64,000 nucleotides of DNA, taken from contig NZ_JAIUJS010000001.1 in NCBI RefSeq assembly GCF_020166345.1, positions 62,001 through 126,000 of the forward strand, written 5' to 3'. The translations under genes and the position numbers were made by a program. The DNA is from Winogradskyella vincentii. Lineage in GTDB: Bacteria > Bacteroidota > Bacteroidia > Flavobacteriales > Flavobacteriaceae. This document shows positions 24,990 through 34,507 of the stretch, one piece after another. The stretch's first letter is position 1, and the number at the start of each line of letters is the position of its first letter. The notes below the pieces were generated by a model that made no database searches, had not been told where the DNA came from, and saw only the letters and a program-made list of their open reading frames with translations.

Positions 24990-27926
24990 ATGATGCATAG
25001 ATTAAACCATCTTATCTTCTTATTGTTTTTGTGCTGTATATATTCAACCTTGAATGCACAACAATATGGTTATGTTCAATACCATAAAGAGTCAGGAGCA
25101 CCATTTGACAAGGTAAATACTGTTCTAGAAGATAGCGAAGGATTTGTCTGGATAGGTAGCGATAACGGACTCTACAGGTTTGATGGAATAGGATTTGATT
25201 TTTATAGTATACACAACGAAAGTCAAACTATTAATAAACTTCAGCTTTTTGACAATGGGATTGTTTTTGTAAATGATAAAGGTCTTCACCAAATTAAGGG
25301 CATTAAAAATCAACCACAAATTGAAACCTTGCTAGAAGGTACAATTAACAAAAAAAGTAATCTTCCTTTTTACCCAAACAACGTCATTGTATCTAAGAAC
25401 AAAAGTATTTGGTTAAGTAATTCAAATCATGTTATTGGCAAATGGCAAGATGGAAGATATGAATCCCACTCTTTTTCTTCTAGCACAGCAGCACAACAAT
25501 TAGAGATACAGGAAGATTCAAAGCAAGGCATTTGGATCTTAAGCCCATTAGATGGCTTATTTAAATTAAATAATTCAACCAATAGATTTGAAAAAAAAAT
25601 AGCAATCAAAAATGCCACCTCTTTATTAATTCAAAATAATCATATACTTGTAGGTAATGAATCATTGCACATTTACACCCTTTCCGGCGGTACTCCAACG
25701 CTCCATAAGACTATACCAATTGTTAATGATCAAATAAGTGCTATATATTCTGACAAAGCCAATCAATACTATGTAGGCACAAAAAAGGGAAACCTGTTTA
25801 AAATGAAAGACCTCAACAGCCCCTTAAAATCTATTTATGGAGCCAATGAAGCTCATAGAGTTGAAAAATTAGATTTTGGACATATTAACGAAATCTATAT
25901 GACAACCGATACTAATAGTAACAAAGATAAACTATGGGTTAGCGCATCTTCAGGTTTGTGGTTACTGCAACAACGTTTTTTTAAAACTGTTAATAATTTA
26001 CCGATGAACAATCCTATTGGTATCTCTATTAACGATAATGGGAAGGCCTGGGCACCAATAAATAATCTATATGAAATCTCACCTCAACAAGATGGTTTTA
26101 CAGCCAAACCAATTTATAAAAACCTACAAGTTAACTATGTTGCAAATCAAAATGACGGCACACTTTGGGTGACAACAAGCACACCAAAAGTGGAACTGCT
26201 AAAATTTGTCAATGATGAAATTACACGGAGATATGACTTCCATGATCGTGGTGAATCTATTTTTAATCTTTATCCAGATAGTAAAGGAAATCTTTGGCTT
26301 TGCCAAGCACCAACCGACAAGCCCATAGTTGGAATTGCTCAAGTAAGTAATAATGGTAATGTAAAATATTATGATGAGGCTAAAGGATTTTCTAGTAGAG
26401 TACTTTCATTGAAAGAAAGTAATCGCGGCGAAATCTATGCTGCTGGTATTGGTGAAAGAAGTTATTTATATCGTTTTGATCCAGATCTAGATCGTTTTAT
26501 TAATCTCAGTCCAGAACTTCCGTTCAAAGCTATGCTTAATTTTGAAGCACATGATTTAACTATTGATGATCGCGGTGTCGTTTGGTTAGCAACTACTGAT
26601 GGGCTCCTACGGTACGATGGTGAGAAAATCTTACTTATTCAAAACGATATTTTAGGTCAAGAAGAAGTTAGAGGTGTTACGCATTATTCAAATGGTAATA
26701 TTTGGGTAGCTACAGCAACCAAAGGATTGGTATTTCATCAAGGGAATACATCAACCGTATTGGGAGAATCTGAAGGTCTTCCAGCTGTAATTAGCGCTTA
26801 TAGATGTATCACAACAGACAAAGAAGGGCGTCTATGGGCTGGAACACCAGAAGGGTTAGTCTATTCGCGAATATCAGCTTCAAACTTACCATTTTCTAGC
26901 AAACCAAGAATTAGAAAAGCAATAATCGACGGTGATGAATTAATAGAAAATTTTAAAGAGGTTATAGAAATTAAAAAAAATCAACAACTCGAACTTCAGT
27001 TTACAAATTTGTCATTCCCTGCAAAAGACGTACAATATCAATCTAGACTACTTCCCAATGAAGATATTGATATATTGTTAGAAGAACAACTATGGCAGTC
27101 TAACGGCAACAGCAATACAATTTTGTTAAATGAGATTGAGCCTGGAGACTATTCTTTACAATTGCGAGCAAGACAGCCAGGCGGTTATCAATGGAGCAAT
27201 CCAATAGAGGTTCAATTATACATTTATACACCTTGGTATGCGCAAAATTGGTTTTATTACGCCATAGCGGTATTTGCACTTACCTTTATTGGTTTCTATT
27301 TTAGAGTCTATGCTAAACGACGCTTTGAAAGATTACAAGCAGTTTTGAAATACTCAAATGAAAAATTAGCGAAAAAAGAGGAGCTTCTAAATCAAAAAAT
27401 TAAAGAATTAGAAGAAAAAGGTGACCAATTAGTCAGTGCTACATCTAATATAGAAACACTAGAGCTTTTTATAAAAGGAATACCCTTTCAAGCATCATGG
27501 AATGACATTATTACGGCAATGGGAAAGGCTGTTACACAAACTGCAGACATCAATGCCTTTGAAATTGCTTTTAAAGAGGGTAATGAAATTGTACACAAAG
27601 GATATTCGGACCAAGAGCGAAGTGGTTTTACTTTTAGAGCAAAACCCTTTAATCCAAAAACAAGTCTAACCTGTTGGGCAATGGAAAACGATGAAGAGGT
27701 GTTGATTAATGATTTTGTAAAAGAACATCCAATATTTATTCAAGAAAAAGATGTTTACAGATTCAACTCTCTACTTTTCATTCCATTTACTTTAGAAAAC
27801 AATCAACCTGTAGTATTGTGTGCTTATAGTATTAATAAAAATCACTTTGACGAGAACGACCTTATAATGTTTAGAATATTAGCACAATTCATTTATTTAT
27901 CCATACATAAAGCAATAACAAAGTAA
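24990..27926 (+). CDS. beta-propeller/Y_Y_Y membrane sensor with GAF domain, no kinase
   Basis: A 978-residue protein. Residues 1-24 are a signal peptide. About 35-640 hold ligand-binding propeller repeats of the Reg_prop type (VLEDSEGFVWIGSDNGLYRF, IDDRGVVWLATTDGLLRYDG, TDKEGRLWAGTPEGLVYSR). About 660-745 is a Y_Y_Y domain ending EVQLYIYTPWYAQ. A membrane helix lies at about 753-773, a coiled coil at about 775-825, and a GAF-like domain at about 830-975. Hybrid two-component proteins with this start usually continue into kinase, receiver or AraC domains; none is present here. It must signal by protein contact. The next gene, 2 bases away, encodes a receptor-channel. Confidence 0.85.
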   Translation: MMHRLNHLIFLLFLCCIYSTLNAQQYGYVQYHKESGAPFDKVNTVLEDSEGFVWIGSDNGLYRFDGIGFDFYSIHNESQTINKLQLFDNGIVFVNDKGLHQIKGIKNQPQIETLLEGTINKKSNLPFYPNNVIVSKNKSIWLSNSNHVIGKWQDGRYESHSFSSSTAAQQLEIQEDSKQGIWILSPLDGLFKLNNSTNRFEKKIAIKNATSLLIQNNHILVGNESLHIYTLSGGTPTLHKTIPIVNDQISAIYSDKANQYYVGTKKGNLFKMKDLNSPLKSIYGANEAHRVEKLDFGHINEIYMTTDTNSNKDKLWVSASSGLWLLQQRFFKTVNNLPMNNPIGISINDNGKAWAPINNLYEISPQQDGFTAKPIYKNLQVNYVANQNDGTLWVTTSTPKVELLKFVNDEITRRYDFHDRGESIFNLYPDSKGNLWLCQAPTDKPIVGIAQVSNNGNVKYYDEAKGFSSRVLSLKESNRGEIYAAGIGERSYLYRFDPDLDRFINLSPELPFKAMLNFEAHDLTIDDRGVVWLATTDGLLRYDGEKILLIQNDILGQEEVRGVTHYSNGNIWVATATKGLVFHQGNTSTVLGESEGLPAVISAYRCITTDKEGRLWAGTPEGLVYSRISASNLPFSSKPRIRKAIIDGDELIENFKEVIEIKKNQQLELQFTNLSFPAKDVQYQSRLLPNEDIDILLEEQLWQSNGNSNTILLNEIEPGDYSLQLRARQPGGYQWSNPIEVQLYIYTPWYAQNWFYYAIAVFALTFIGFYFRVYAKRRFERLQAVLKYSNEKLAKKEELLNQKIKELEEKGDQLVSATSNIETLELFIKGIPFQASWNDIITAMGKAVTQTADINAFEIAFKEGNEIVHKGYSDQERSGFTFRAKPFNPKTSLTCWAMENDEEVLINDFVKEHPIFIQEKDVYRFNSLLFIPFTLENNQPVVLCAYSINKNHFDENDLIMFRILAQFIYLSIHKAITK

Positions 27927-27928
27927 CA

Positions 27929-29011
27929 ATGAGACATAAATTTATTTATATAGTAATATTGTTACTGTTTGCTTTAAACAAGGCTCAAGCCAATACCCAA
28001 AGTGACACGCTCACTGTAGGCATTTACCAAAACCCTCCTTTTGTAATAACAACAGGAGAAGGAAAATTCGAAGGTTTAAGCATTGAACTTTGGGAAAATA
28101 TTGCCAATTCTTCAAATCTAAACTTTAAGTATGAATTGCATTCAGATTTTATAAGTATTCTGAAAAGATTAGAATATAATGAGATTGATCTTACTATAAA
28201 TCCTATGGACGTAAATGATTTAAGAGTTGGTAAGTTTGAAATGACACAACCATTTTCTATTTCTAGTATCGGTGTGGCCATACCTTATTTGAATCGTTCT
28301 ACATTTTCAGTTTTTGTAAGCAACATTTTTTCGCTAGAATTTTTAGAAATTATTTTAATGCTCATTTTAATAATATTTGTCTTTGGCTTTTTTCTATGGC
28401 TGGTTGAAAGAAAGCATAATAAATTTCAATTTAGACCTGGTGTGCTAGGACTTTTTGATGGGTTATGGTGGTCTGCAGTAACCATGACAACAGTTGGTTA
28501 TGGTGATAAAGCACCAAAATCTAATCTTGGTAAAGCGATAGCAATCATTTGGATGTTTACGGCTGTAATTATTATATCTAGTTTTACGGCTGGGATTGCT
28601 TCTACTCTAACTATTTCTGGTTTACAAACCGATATAAAAAATATTGAAGATATTAGATTAGTTGAGGGAATTAGTACAGTAGGGGCTTCGAGTGGCGAAT
28701 ATTATTTAATGGAAGAAAATATTCCTGTAACACAAACTTATGCATCTCCTATTCTTGCTCTTAGAGCAATTGCAAAAAAAGAAAATGACGTTTTATTATA
28801 TGATAAAACGGTTTTACAATATTACATCAATAGACTTTCCCTAGACGAAAAAGTTAAGCTATTGCCTTTTACTTTAAAGGAGAATTACCAAAGTTTTATG
28901 TTGCCTAAAAATCACACTCACTTTGATAAAATTAATGTGGGATTGATGAAAGAAATACAAAAAGAGAATTGGATAGATCTCCAAAGAAAATATGATGTTA
29001 AAGGAAAGTAA
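27929..29011 (+). CDS. GluR0-like ionotropic receptor: solute-binding domain with potassium-channel pore
   Basis: A 360-residue protein. Residues 1-22 are a signal peptide. About 27-105 and 215-355 are the two lobes of a periplasmic-binding-protein domain (LTVGIYQNPPFVITTGEGKF, FEGLSIELWENIA, DLTINPMDVNDLR; then LLYDKTVLQYYI and WIDLQRKYDVKGK). Inserted between them are helices at about 130-155 and 198-222 with a pore loop containing TTVGYGD at residues 187-193, a potassium-selective filter. This is the design of bacterial glutamate-receptor-like channels such as GluR0. The ligand cannot be read from sequence. It is translationally close to the propeller/GAF sensor, suggesting joint function. 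Confidence 0.9.
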   Translation: MRHKFIYIVILLLFALNKAQANTQSDTLTVGIYQNPPFVITTGEGKFEGLSIELWENIANSSNLNFKYELHSDFISILKRLEYNEIDLTINPMDVNDLRVGKFEMTQPFSISSIGVAIPYLNRSTFSVFVSNIFSLEFLEIILMLILIIFVFGFFLWLVERKHNKFQFRPGVLGLFDGLWWSAVTMTTVGYGDKAPKSNLGKAIAIIWMFTAVIIISSFTAGIASTLTISGLQTDIKNIEDIRLVEGISTVGASSGEYYLMEENIPVTQTYASPILALRAIAKKENDVLLYDKTVLQYYINRLSLDEKVKLLPFTLKENYQSFMLPKNHTHFDKINVGLMKEIQKENWIDLQRKYDVKGK

Positions 29012-29139
29012 TTTTAAAAATTAAAGTGTTACTGCAATCGAATAGCTAAAGCCCTTGTTGACTCAGCAAGGATTATAAATTATGTAATAAGTCTATCTAC
29101 AAAATAAATGTAACTTTAGTAGTTCTAAATCAAATCAAA

Positions 29140-30384
29140 ATGCGTTCTCAATCAAAACTATTAATCAATGTTTATTTGCTAATAACATGCTGTTATAATT
29201 GCCTTGGCCAAAATGAAAGATTTCAAGCAAACCCAGCTATAACCGACAGTATATATTCAGAAAGTTTAAAAGAATACCGTTCATTCTATATACAATACCC
29301 AGATAGATTCGACGCTACCAATAACAACAAATATCCCGTTGCTTTTGTTTTAGATGGTGAGTTTTTAATGCCAACGGTTCATAATTTTCAAGGGTATTAT
29401 AGTGGTGGCTTCACGCCAGAAATGATCTTAATTGGTGTTTCTAACCTAAAAAACAGAACACGAGACCTAACTACTTCACAGATTACAGAAAGCTATGGTA
29501 TGCCTTACAATCGAGAAAATGGAAAGGCCAATAATTTTGCTAATTTTATAAGTAAGGAATTAATACCTTATATTGAAAATAAATATCCTGTAACAAATTT
29601 CAGAACTTTAATTGGCCATTCATATGGAGGATTATTTACTGTTTACACACTTCTCAATCACCCTGAGTTATTTGCCAATTACGTCGCCATTGATCCAAGT
29701 TTAGACTGGGACAACCAAAAATTGATAAATGATGCTAAAGAAATTCTAGCATCCAATAGTTTTGAAGGCAAATCACTTTTTATGTCATTAAACGGACAAT
29801 TGCATTGGCAGGATCCGAATATCACTATTGATAATGTAATGGAAGATGATACAGGCTCAACTTTATTTGCAAGATCTAATATCACGTTTAGAAAGTTAGT
29901 AGAACAAAATCACAGTAATGGATTAAAAATACATTGGAAATTCTATCCTATGGATTTGCACGGAACAATTCAATTTCCATCTGTAAGAGATGGATTGATT
30001 TCAATATTTGAGTGGTTTCAAATGGAGAATACCTATAAGATCAACTCCTTCGAAACCTCTAACGATGAATTAACTAAAATCATTAGATACAGAGCTAAAA
30101 AACTTCAGGAGCATTTTGGATATGTTGTACCGCCATATCCTGAAGATTTATTGAATATGTCAGGTTATATGAGTATGGATATGGGAAATACAGAACGCGC
30201 TAAAATGTACTTTGAATTCGGCATGGAATTTTATCCTAAAAGTGCTAACGCTTATGATTCAATGTCTGAATTTTATGAAAGAAACAAGGATAAAGAGAAC
30301 GCGTTGAAATTTGCCCAAATGGCTTACAATTTAGACCAAAGTGATTATTATGCAAAAAAAATGGAACGATTAAAAAATGACTAA
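29140..30384 (+). CDS. secreted alpha/beta-hydrolase of the esterase D type with TPR tail
   Basis: A 414-residue protein with a signal peptide ending near GQNERF. The hydrolase core has YPVAFVLDGEFL, the nucleophile S161 in LIGHSYGGLF, and a His in DLHGTIQFPS; the acid is probably in the FMSLNGQLHWQDPN region. These features fit the putative esterase family that includes enterochelin esterases. The last ~100 residues (NTERAKMYFEFGMEFYPKSA, NALKFAQMAYNLD) read like TPR helices. The methyltransferase gene that follows overlaps its end by eight bases. Confidence 0.8.
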   Translation: MRSQSKLLINVYLLITCCYNCLGQNERFQANPAITDSIYSESLKEYRSFYIQYPDRFDATNNNKYPVAFVLDGEFLMPTVHNFQGYYSGGFTPEMILIGVSNLKNRTRDLTTSQITESYGMPYNRENGKANNFANFISKELIPYIENKYPVTNFRTLIGHSYGGLFTVYTLLNHPELFANYVAIDPSLDWDNQKLINDAKEILASNSFEGKSLFMSLNGQLHWQDPNITIDNVMEDDTGSTLFARSNITFRKLVEQNHSNGLKIHWKFYPMDLHGTIQFPSVRDGLISIFEWFQMENTYKINSFETSNDELTKIIRYRAKKLQEHFGYVVPPYPEDLLNMSGYMSMDMGNTERAKMYFEFGMEFYPKSANAYDSMSEFYERNKDKENALKFAQMAYNLDQSDYYAKKMERLKND

Positions 30385-31135
30385 AAATTATACAGTAGGT
30401 CATTTAATTTATGACGCCAGCATCTATGATGGTATGAATACTGACTTGTCAGATTTGCAGTTCTACAAGCGTTGGTTACCAAAAACTAAAGATGCATTAA
30501 TCCTTGAGTTATGTTGCGGTACTGGCAGACTCACACTACCTATAGCAAAAGAAGGATATAATATTACTGGTGTGGATTTTACAGCTTCCATGTTAGACCA
30601 AGCGAAAGTCAAAGCCTCAAATGAAGGTCTTGTAATTAAGTTTATTGAAGCTGATATGAGGTATTTGGATCTGCAGGATAAATTCGACTTAATTTTTATA
30701 CCATTTAATTCCATACATCATTTATACAAGAACGAAGATGTGTTGAATGCTTTTAATGCGGTTAAAAAACACCTAAAACCAAAGGGTTTATTTATACTAG
30801 ATTGTTTTAACCCTAATATTCAATTTATTGTTGATGGCGGTAAAGAACTAAAACAGATATCATCTTATATCACGGAAGATGGAAGAAAGGTCGATATAAA
30901 AGAAATAATGCACTATGAGAATAAGACTCAAGTAAATCGTATAGAATGGCATTATTATATAAATGGTGAATTCGATTCAGTTCAAAATCTGGATATGCGG
31001 ATGTTTTATCCGCAAGAATTAAATTCATACCTAGAAATGAGCGGTTTTAATATTTTAAACAAATTTGGAAATTTTAAGGAAGATGAATTTAATGACACTT
31101 CCGACAAGCAAATATTTGTTTGTCAATTAGCTTGA
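30377..31135 (+). CDS. class I SAM-dependent methyltransferase
   Basis: A 252-residue cytoplasmic protein with motif I LILELCCGTGRLTLPIA, an acidic residue after strand 2 (GVDFTASMLDQA), KFIEADMRYLDL, and FDLIFIPFNSIHHL as motif IV. The C-terminal half has a small beta domain (IEWHYYING). It is typical of small-molecule or protein methyltransferases; the substrate is not evident. The ATG lies inside the end of the hydrolase gene, so the two are co-translated. Confidence 0.85.
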   Translation: MTKNYTVGHLIYDASIYDGMNTDLSDLQFYKRWLPKTKDALILELCCGTGRLTLPIAKEGYNITGVDFTASMLDQAKVKASNEGLVIKFIEADMRYLDLQDKFDLIFIPFNSIHHLYKNEDVLNAFNAVKKHLKPKGLFILDCFNPNIQFIVDGGKELKQISSYITEDGRKVDIKEIMHYENKTQVNRIEWHYYINGEFDSVQNLDMRMFYPQELNSYLEMSGFNILNKFGNFKEDEFNDTSDKQIFVCQLA

Positions 31136-31209
31136 TTTTAGTTTTCATATAGCTCACCAAAACATTAATCAACTACTTAAATTAATGTCACTAGAAATTA
31201 TAAACCATA

Positions 31210-32052
31210 ATGGAAATCAGAACTTTAAAAGGGGTAAGTGAAAAAGAAATCACAAGGGTTTTTAACGAATCTTTCTCTGATTATTTCATTCCACTTCAAT
31301 TTACCGAAGAACAACTAAGTTCAAAATTGAAAGCAGATAAAACTGATCTCAGCTTGTCAGTTGGTAGTTTTGTCAATGGTAATTTAATTGCTTTCATTCT
31401 TCATGGTTTTGATAGTATTAATAATGAAAATGTGGTTTATAATGGAGGAACGGGAGTTGTTCCAAAACACAGAGGTTTAGGGCTTACTAAACAAATGTAT
31501 CAATTCATTTTACCCATTTTAAAAGGTAAAGGTGTAAATAAACTAATACTAGAGGTCATAGATGAAAACGTTCAAGCCATTAAGTCTTACGAAAAATCTG
31601 GTTTTAATATCACAAGGCATTTGGCATGTTATAATGGAGAAGCAACTATTTCTGATATTAATGATTGTATAGAAGTCTCCAAACTTGATCATTACGATTG
31701 GAAACAACTAGAATCCTTTTGGGATATACTGCCTACTTGGCAAAACTCCACACGAGTGGTGAACGAATTAAAATCTACCAATATTTCATTAGGTGCTTAT
31801 GTCAATAAACAATTAGTAGGTTATGTCATTTACAATCCAACTAACAATCGTATACAACAAATAGCAGTGAAGAAAGATCAGAGAAAAAAAGGTGTTGCTT
31901 CTACTCTAGTTAGCGAATTAAAGAAAAGCTATGGAAATACATTCTACGCAATTAATGTAGATAAAAGTCATACTGTAGCTAACCAATATTTTAATACTAT
32001 TGGACTAAAGAACATATTAGAACAATATGAGATGGAATTAATCTTAAGTTAA
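31210..32052 (+). CDS. GNAT N-acetyltransferase with two acetyltransferase domains
   Basis: A 280-residue protein. The first GNAT domain (1-130) has the acetyl-CoA loop GVVPKHRGLGLTKQMY and the strand LILEVIDENVQAIKSYEKSGF. The second (about 145-280) has QIAVKKDQRKKGVASTLVSE and a matching end. Two GNAT folds in tandem are found in several antibiotic- or amine-modifying families, where often only one is active. The substrate is unknown. Confidence 0.85.
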   Translation: MEIRTLKGVSEKEITRVFNESFSDYFIPLQFTEEQLSSKLKADKTDLSLSVGSFVNGNLIAFILHGFDSINNENVVYNGGTGVVPKHRGLGLTKQMYQFILPILKGKGVNKLILEVIDENVQAIKSYEKSGFNITRHLACYNGEATISDINDCIEVSKLDHYDWKQLESFWDILPTWQNSTRVVNELKSTNISLGAYVNKQLVGYVIYNPTNNRIQQIAVKKDQRKKGVASTLVSELKKSYGNTFYAINVDKSHTVANQYFNTIGLKNILEQYEMELILS

Positions 32053-32138
32053 TTTAAATGGTATAAGCAATTCAACTTTAATTTAGCTCTTCTTCGTCTA
32101 AAAATGTTATAGAAATAAGTTTAATTAAACTCAAAACT

Positions 32139-32621
32139 ATGAGAGTATATCTATATATTATTTTAATCGCTTCATTCACTTACTCATGTAATGAAAAGGT
32201 AGAATTTGACATAGAAAAAGAAAGAGAAGAGATTTTAAAATTGCATAATCAACAACGGGATAATCACTTTAACAAAGACTCAATTGCTTTCGCTAATCAA
32301 CTTTCAGATAATTTTATTTCTGTTAATAGAGGCAAAATTACCATGCCTACAAAAGAGGAAAACATTAAGCGCTATAACAGTTACTTTAGTTCAGTCAATT
32401 TTGTGAAATGGGATGACGTATCTGATCCTATAATTAGATTTTCTGAAGATGGCAGCCTAGCCTATACGATTGTAAATAAAATAGTAGAAGTAACTTATAA
32501 GGATGACGATGGTAATACGAGCAACAGTGCAACCCATTTTGCATGGACAGCCATATATAAAAAATATAATGGTGAATGGAAAACTGATTGTGTAACATCT
32601 ACACAAATACCCTCTGAATAA
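32139..32621 (+). CDS. lipoprotein with SnoaL/NTF2-like domain
   Basis: A 160-residue protein. The start MRVYLYIILIASFTYSC is a lipoprotein signal with Cys17. The mature part (EEILKLHNQQRDNHFNKDS, ANQLSDNFISVNRGKI, THFAWTAIYKKYNGEWKTD) fits the DUF4440/SnoaL-like fold. It resembles in fold the N-terminal domain of the giant kinase at 6815, although no close relation is claimed. Function unknown; a small ligand-binding or enzymatic pocket is typical. Confidence 0.7.
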   Translation: MRVYLYIILIASFTYSCNEKVEFDIEKEREEILKLHNQQRDNHFNKDSIAFANQLSDNFISVNRGKITMPTKEENIKRYNSYFSSVNFVKWDDVSDPIIRFSEDGSLAYTIVNKIVEVTYKDDDGNTSNSATHFAWTAIYKKYNGEWKTDCVTSTQIPSE

Positions 32622-32656
32622 AAATAAATATTAGACTAAAGTAAAGGGTGAAAAAC

Positions 32657-33553
32657 TTATTGTTTTTCGACCTCTTTTAACCTAAATGTTGCATAGACAA
32701 AATCAATTTTCTTAGTAAATTCTTCAAGTTCAATTGCGCCATCTTCATTCGTATCTAAACCATAAAACCTCAATTTTGCATTTATAGGTTTACCCAATTT
32801 ATCTTTTTTACCTTCATAATAAGTCTGTAATTCTTCTAGACTTATTTTGTAATTTTTATCTAAATCCAATTCAAAGAATAAGCTGATTCGTTGATTAACA
32901 TAATCTTCATCAGACGTGGTTGGTTCTGCAACCGGGTCAGCACCTCCCACTTCCGATCTGTTTGATTTTAATTTTTCATAACCTAATTTCATATCTGGTT
33001 TAGACATGATCTCCTCCATACTTATTTCATCATCCTCATTAGCATCTAAGGCATAGAAAATCAACTTGCCATTAATTAACTCACCAGTAATATTATCAAT
33101 CTTTCCTTCATTAAAATCCACCATTTCATCAAGTGTTATCTTACCATCCTTGTCAGTATCAATTCTAGTGAATTTTGCAATTGCCTTTTCACTTTTACTC
33201 AAATTTTCTTCGATGCTAACTACCTCTTGATAACGTTCTGGATACTGCCAGCGTTCTCTATATTCAGTTGCTAATTTAAAATCAGGCCCTTTGACATATT
33301 CATTCAGTGTTATGATACTATTTCTATTAGCATCAAAAGCATAGAATAACCGTTTGGCATCAATAGGTTCGCCAAAGGTATTAAGTTTGCCTCTGTAAAA
33401 TGTGCGCATTTCACGATTGGTTATCACCTCATTACCATCAGCATCAATGGTGTTGAATAAAACAGTACGTTGTTCAGTAGTGTCTTGAGCCATGATAAAT
33501 GACCCTATAAAAAAGAATGTAGCTTTAAGTAGGTTTGTTAAAACTTTCATCAC
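32657..33553 (-). CDS. secreted protein with six EF-hand calcium-binding loops
   Basis: A 298-residue protein with a signal peptide (FFIGSFIMAQ). Six 12-residue EF loops start at D37, D74, D132, D170, D230 and D267, for example DADGNEVITNRE, DTDKDGKITLDE and DTNEDGAIELEE. They come as three pairs with about 37 residues within a pair and about 96 between pairs, so a two-hand unit was triplicated. Some loops are imperfect (DANRNSIITLNE). It probably binds calcium in the periplasm or outside. The gene is alone on this strand. Confidence 0.88.
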   Translation of the reverse strand: MMKVLTNLLKATFFFIGSFIMAQDTTEQRTVLFNTIDADGNEVITNREMRTFYRGKLNTFGEPIDAKRLFYAFDANRNSIITLNEYVKGPDFKLATEYRERWQYPERYQEVVSIEENLSKSEKAIAKFTRIDTDKDGKITLDEMVDFNEGKIDNITGELINGKLIFYALDANEDDEISMEEIMSKPDMKLGYEKLKSNRSEVGGADPVAEPTTSDEDYVNQRISLFFELDLDKNYKISLEELQTYYEGKKDKLGKPINAKLRFYGLDTNEDGAIELEEFTKKIDFVYATFRLKEVEKQ

Positions 33554-33739
33554 AATTGTATCTTATTTATTTTACTAATATACACTTATTTTAATATCTA
33601 TAAATTCTAATGATTATTAAAGGTTTAACATTCATTAATAGATAATGCTATTCTTTTGTTAAAAGGACCTATAAATTTTATAATACGTTGATATTGTGTA
33701 TCTTAAATAAGTCAACATATTAAATCAAAAAAAGAAACT

Positions 33740-33892
33740 ATGAAATTTATTAAAGAAGAAAAGGAAAAAAGAAGAGATTATATATTTCAAAAAGATACAA
33801 TTACAAAGTATGTTGCTGCGTTTGTAACGAGTGTACTCATTATGCTGATAGCAGTTGTAGCTAGTACTTATGATACTTTAGCACATTTCTAG
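33740..33892 (+). CDS. 50-residue single-pass membrane protein
   Basis: The protein starts MKFIKEEKEKRRDYIFQK, a highly charged cytoplasmic end, and continues with one hydrophobic helix (AAFVTSVLIMLIAVVAS), ending LAHF. A purine-rich AAAAAAAGAAAC precedes the ATG by a normal distance and a good terminator follows 25 bases after the stop. Both support a real small gene. No family is recognised. Confidence 0.6.
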   Translation: MKFIKEEKEKRRDYIFQKDTITKYVAAFVTSVLIMLIAVVASTYDTLAHF

Positions 33893-33917
33893 AATTAAAT
33901 TAACCGCCAATTATAGC

Positions 33918-33946
33918 CCAGCTTTTGTGTAAAAGTTGGTTTTTTT
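33918..33946 (+). terminator. rho-independent terminator
   Basis: CCAGCTTTT-GTGT-AAAAGTTGG (nine pairs, one G-U) followed by seven T. It closes the 50-residue membrane-protein transcript ahead of the msr genes. Confidence 0.75.
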
Positions 33947-34054
33947 ATCTTTCTCCTTAACACAATTTTGTAAGGCTTTTGACAATACTTCGACTATCTT
34001 TACACATTCAAAAAAAGCATATTTATTAACTAAAAACGAAAGGAATCAAAACGT

Positions 34055-34507
34055 ATGCTAACTTGGAAAGATGTTATAAATTTTTCGGTTAACGGAAATC
34101 CAACTCCAGACAGAAGAGTTGAAAAAACAGAATCAGAATGGAGTGCTCAACTCACTCCAGAACAGTTTAGAATTACAAGACAAAAAGGTACAGAAAGACC
34201 ACATAGTGGAGCACTTTGTAGTATCTATGACGAAGGCAAATACAACTGTGTTTGCTGTAATACGCCTTTGTTTGATAGTACAATAAAATTTAGTTCAGGA
34301 ACAGGTTGGCCAAGTTTTACTCAGCCTATAAAGGAGAATTCAATTAAATACGAGAAAGACTCCTCTTATGGAATGGTACGAGTGGAAGTAATGTGCAATA
34401 CCTGCGATGGACATTTAGGGCATGTTTTCCCGGATGGACCAGAACCAAGTGGATTGCGCTATTGCATAAATTCAGAGTCAATGACATTAGATAAGGAGAT
34501 TGCTTAA
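34055..34507 (+). CDS. msrB: peptide-methionine (R)-S-oxide reductase
   Basis: A 150-residue MsrB. It reduces methionine-R-sulfoxide in proteins. It shows the two zinc-binding CxxC pairs (CVCCNTPL and CNTCDGHLGH), the substrate loop SGTGWPSFTQP and the catalytic C137 in RYCINSESM near the C-terminus. There is no signal peptide, so it is cytoplasmic. The stop TAA shares its last base with the ATG of msrA. A TATCTTTA box near 33995 could be its promoter. Confidence 0.95.
   Translation: MLTWKDVINFSVNGNPTPDRRVEKTESEWSAQLTPEQFRITRQKGTERPHSGALCSIYDEGKYNCVCCNTPLFDSTIKFSSGTGWPSFTQPIKENSIKYEKDSSYGMVRVEVMCNTCDGHLGHVFPDGPEPSGLRYCINSESMTLDKEIA

Noticed and set aside
24990..27926. A frameshifted kinase domain after the propeller/GAF sensor
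   Set aside because: The GAF-like domain ends normally at a stop and the next gene starts two bases later with a signal peptide, leaving no room for a lost kinase.
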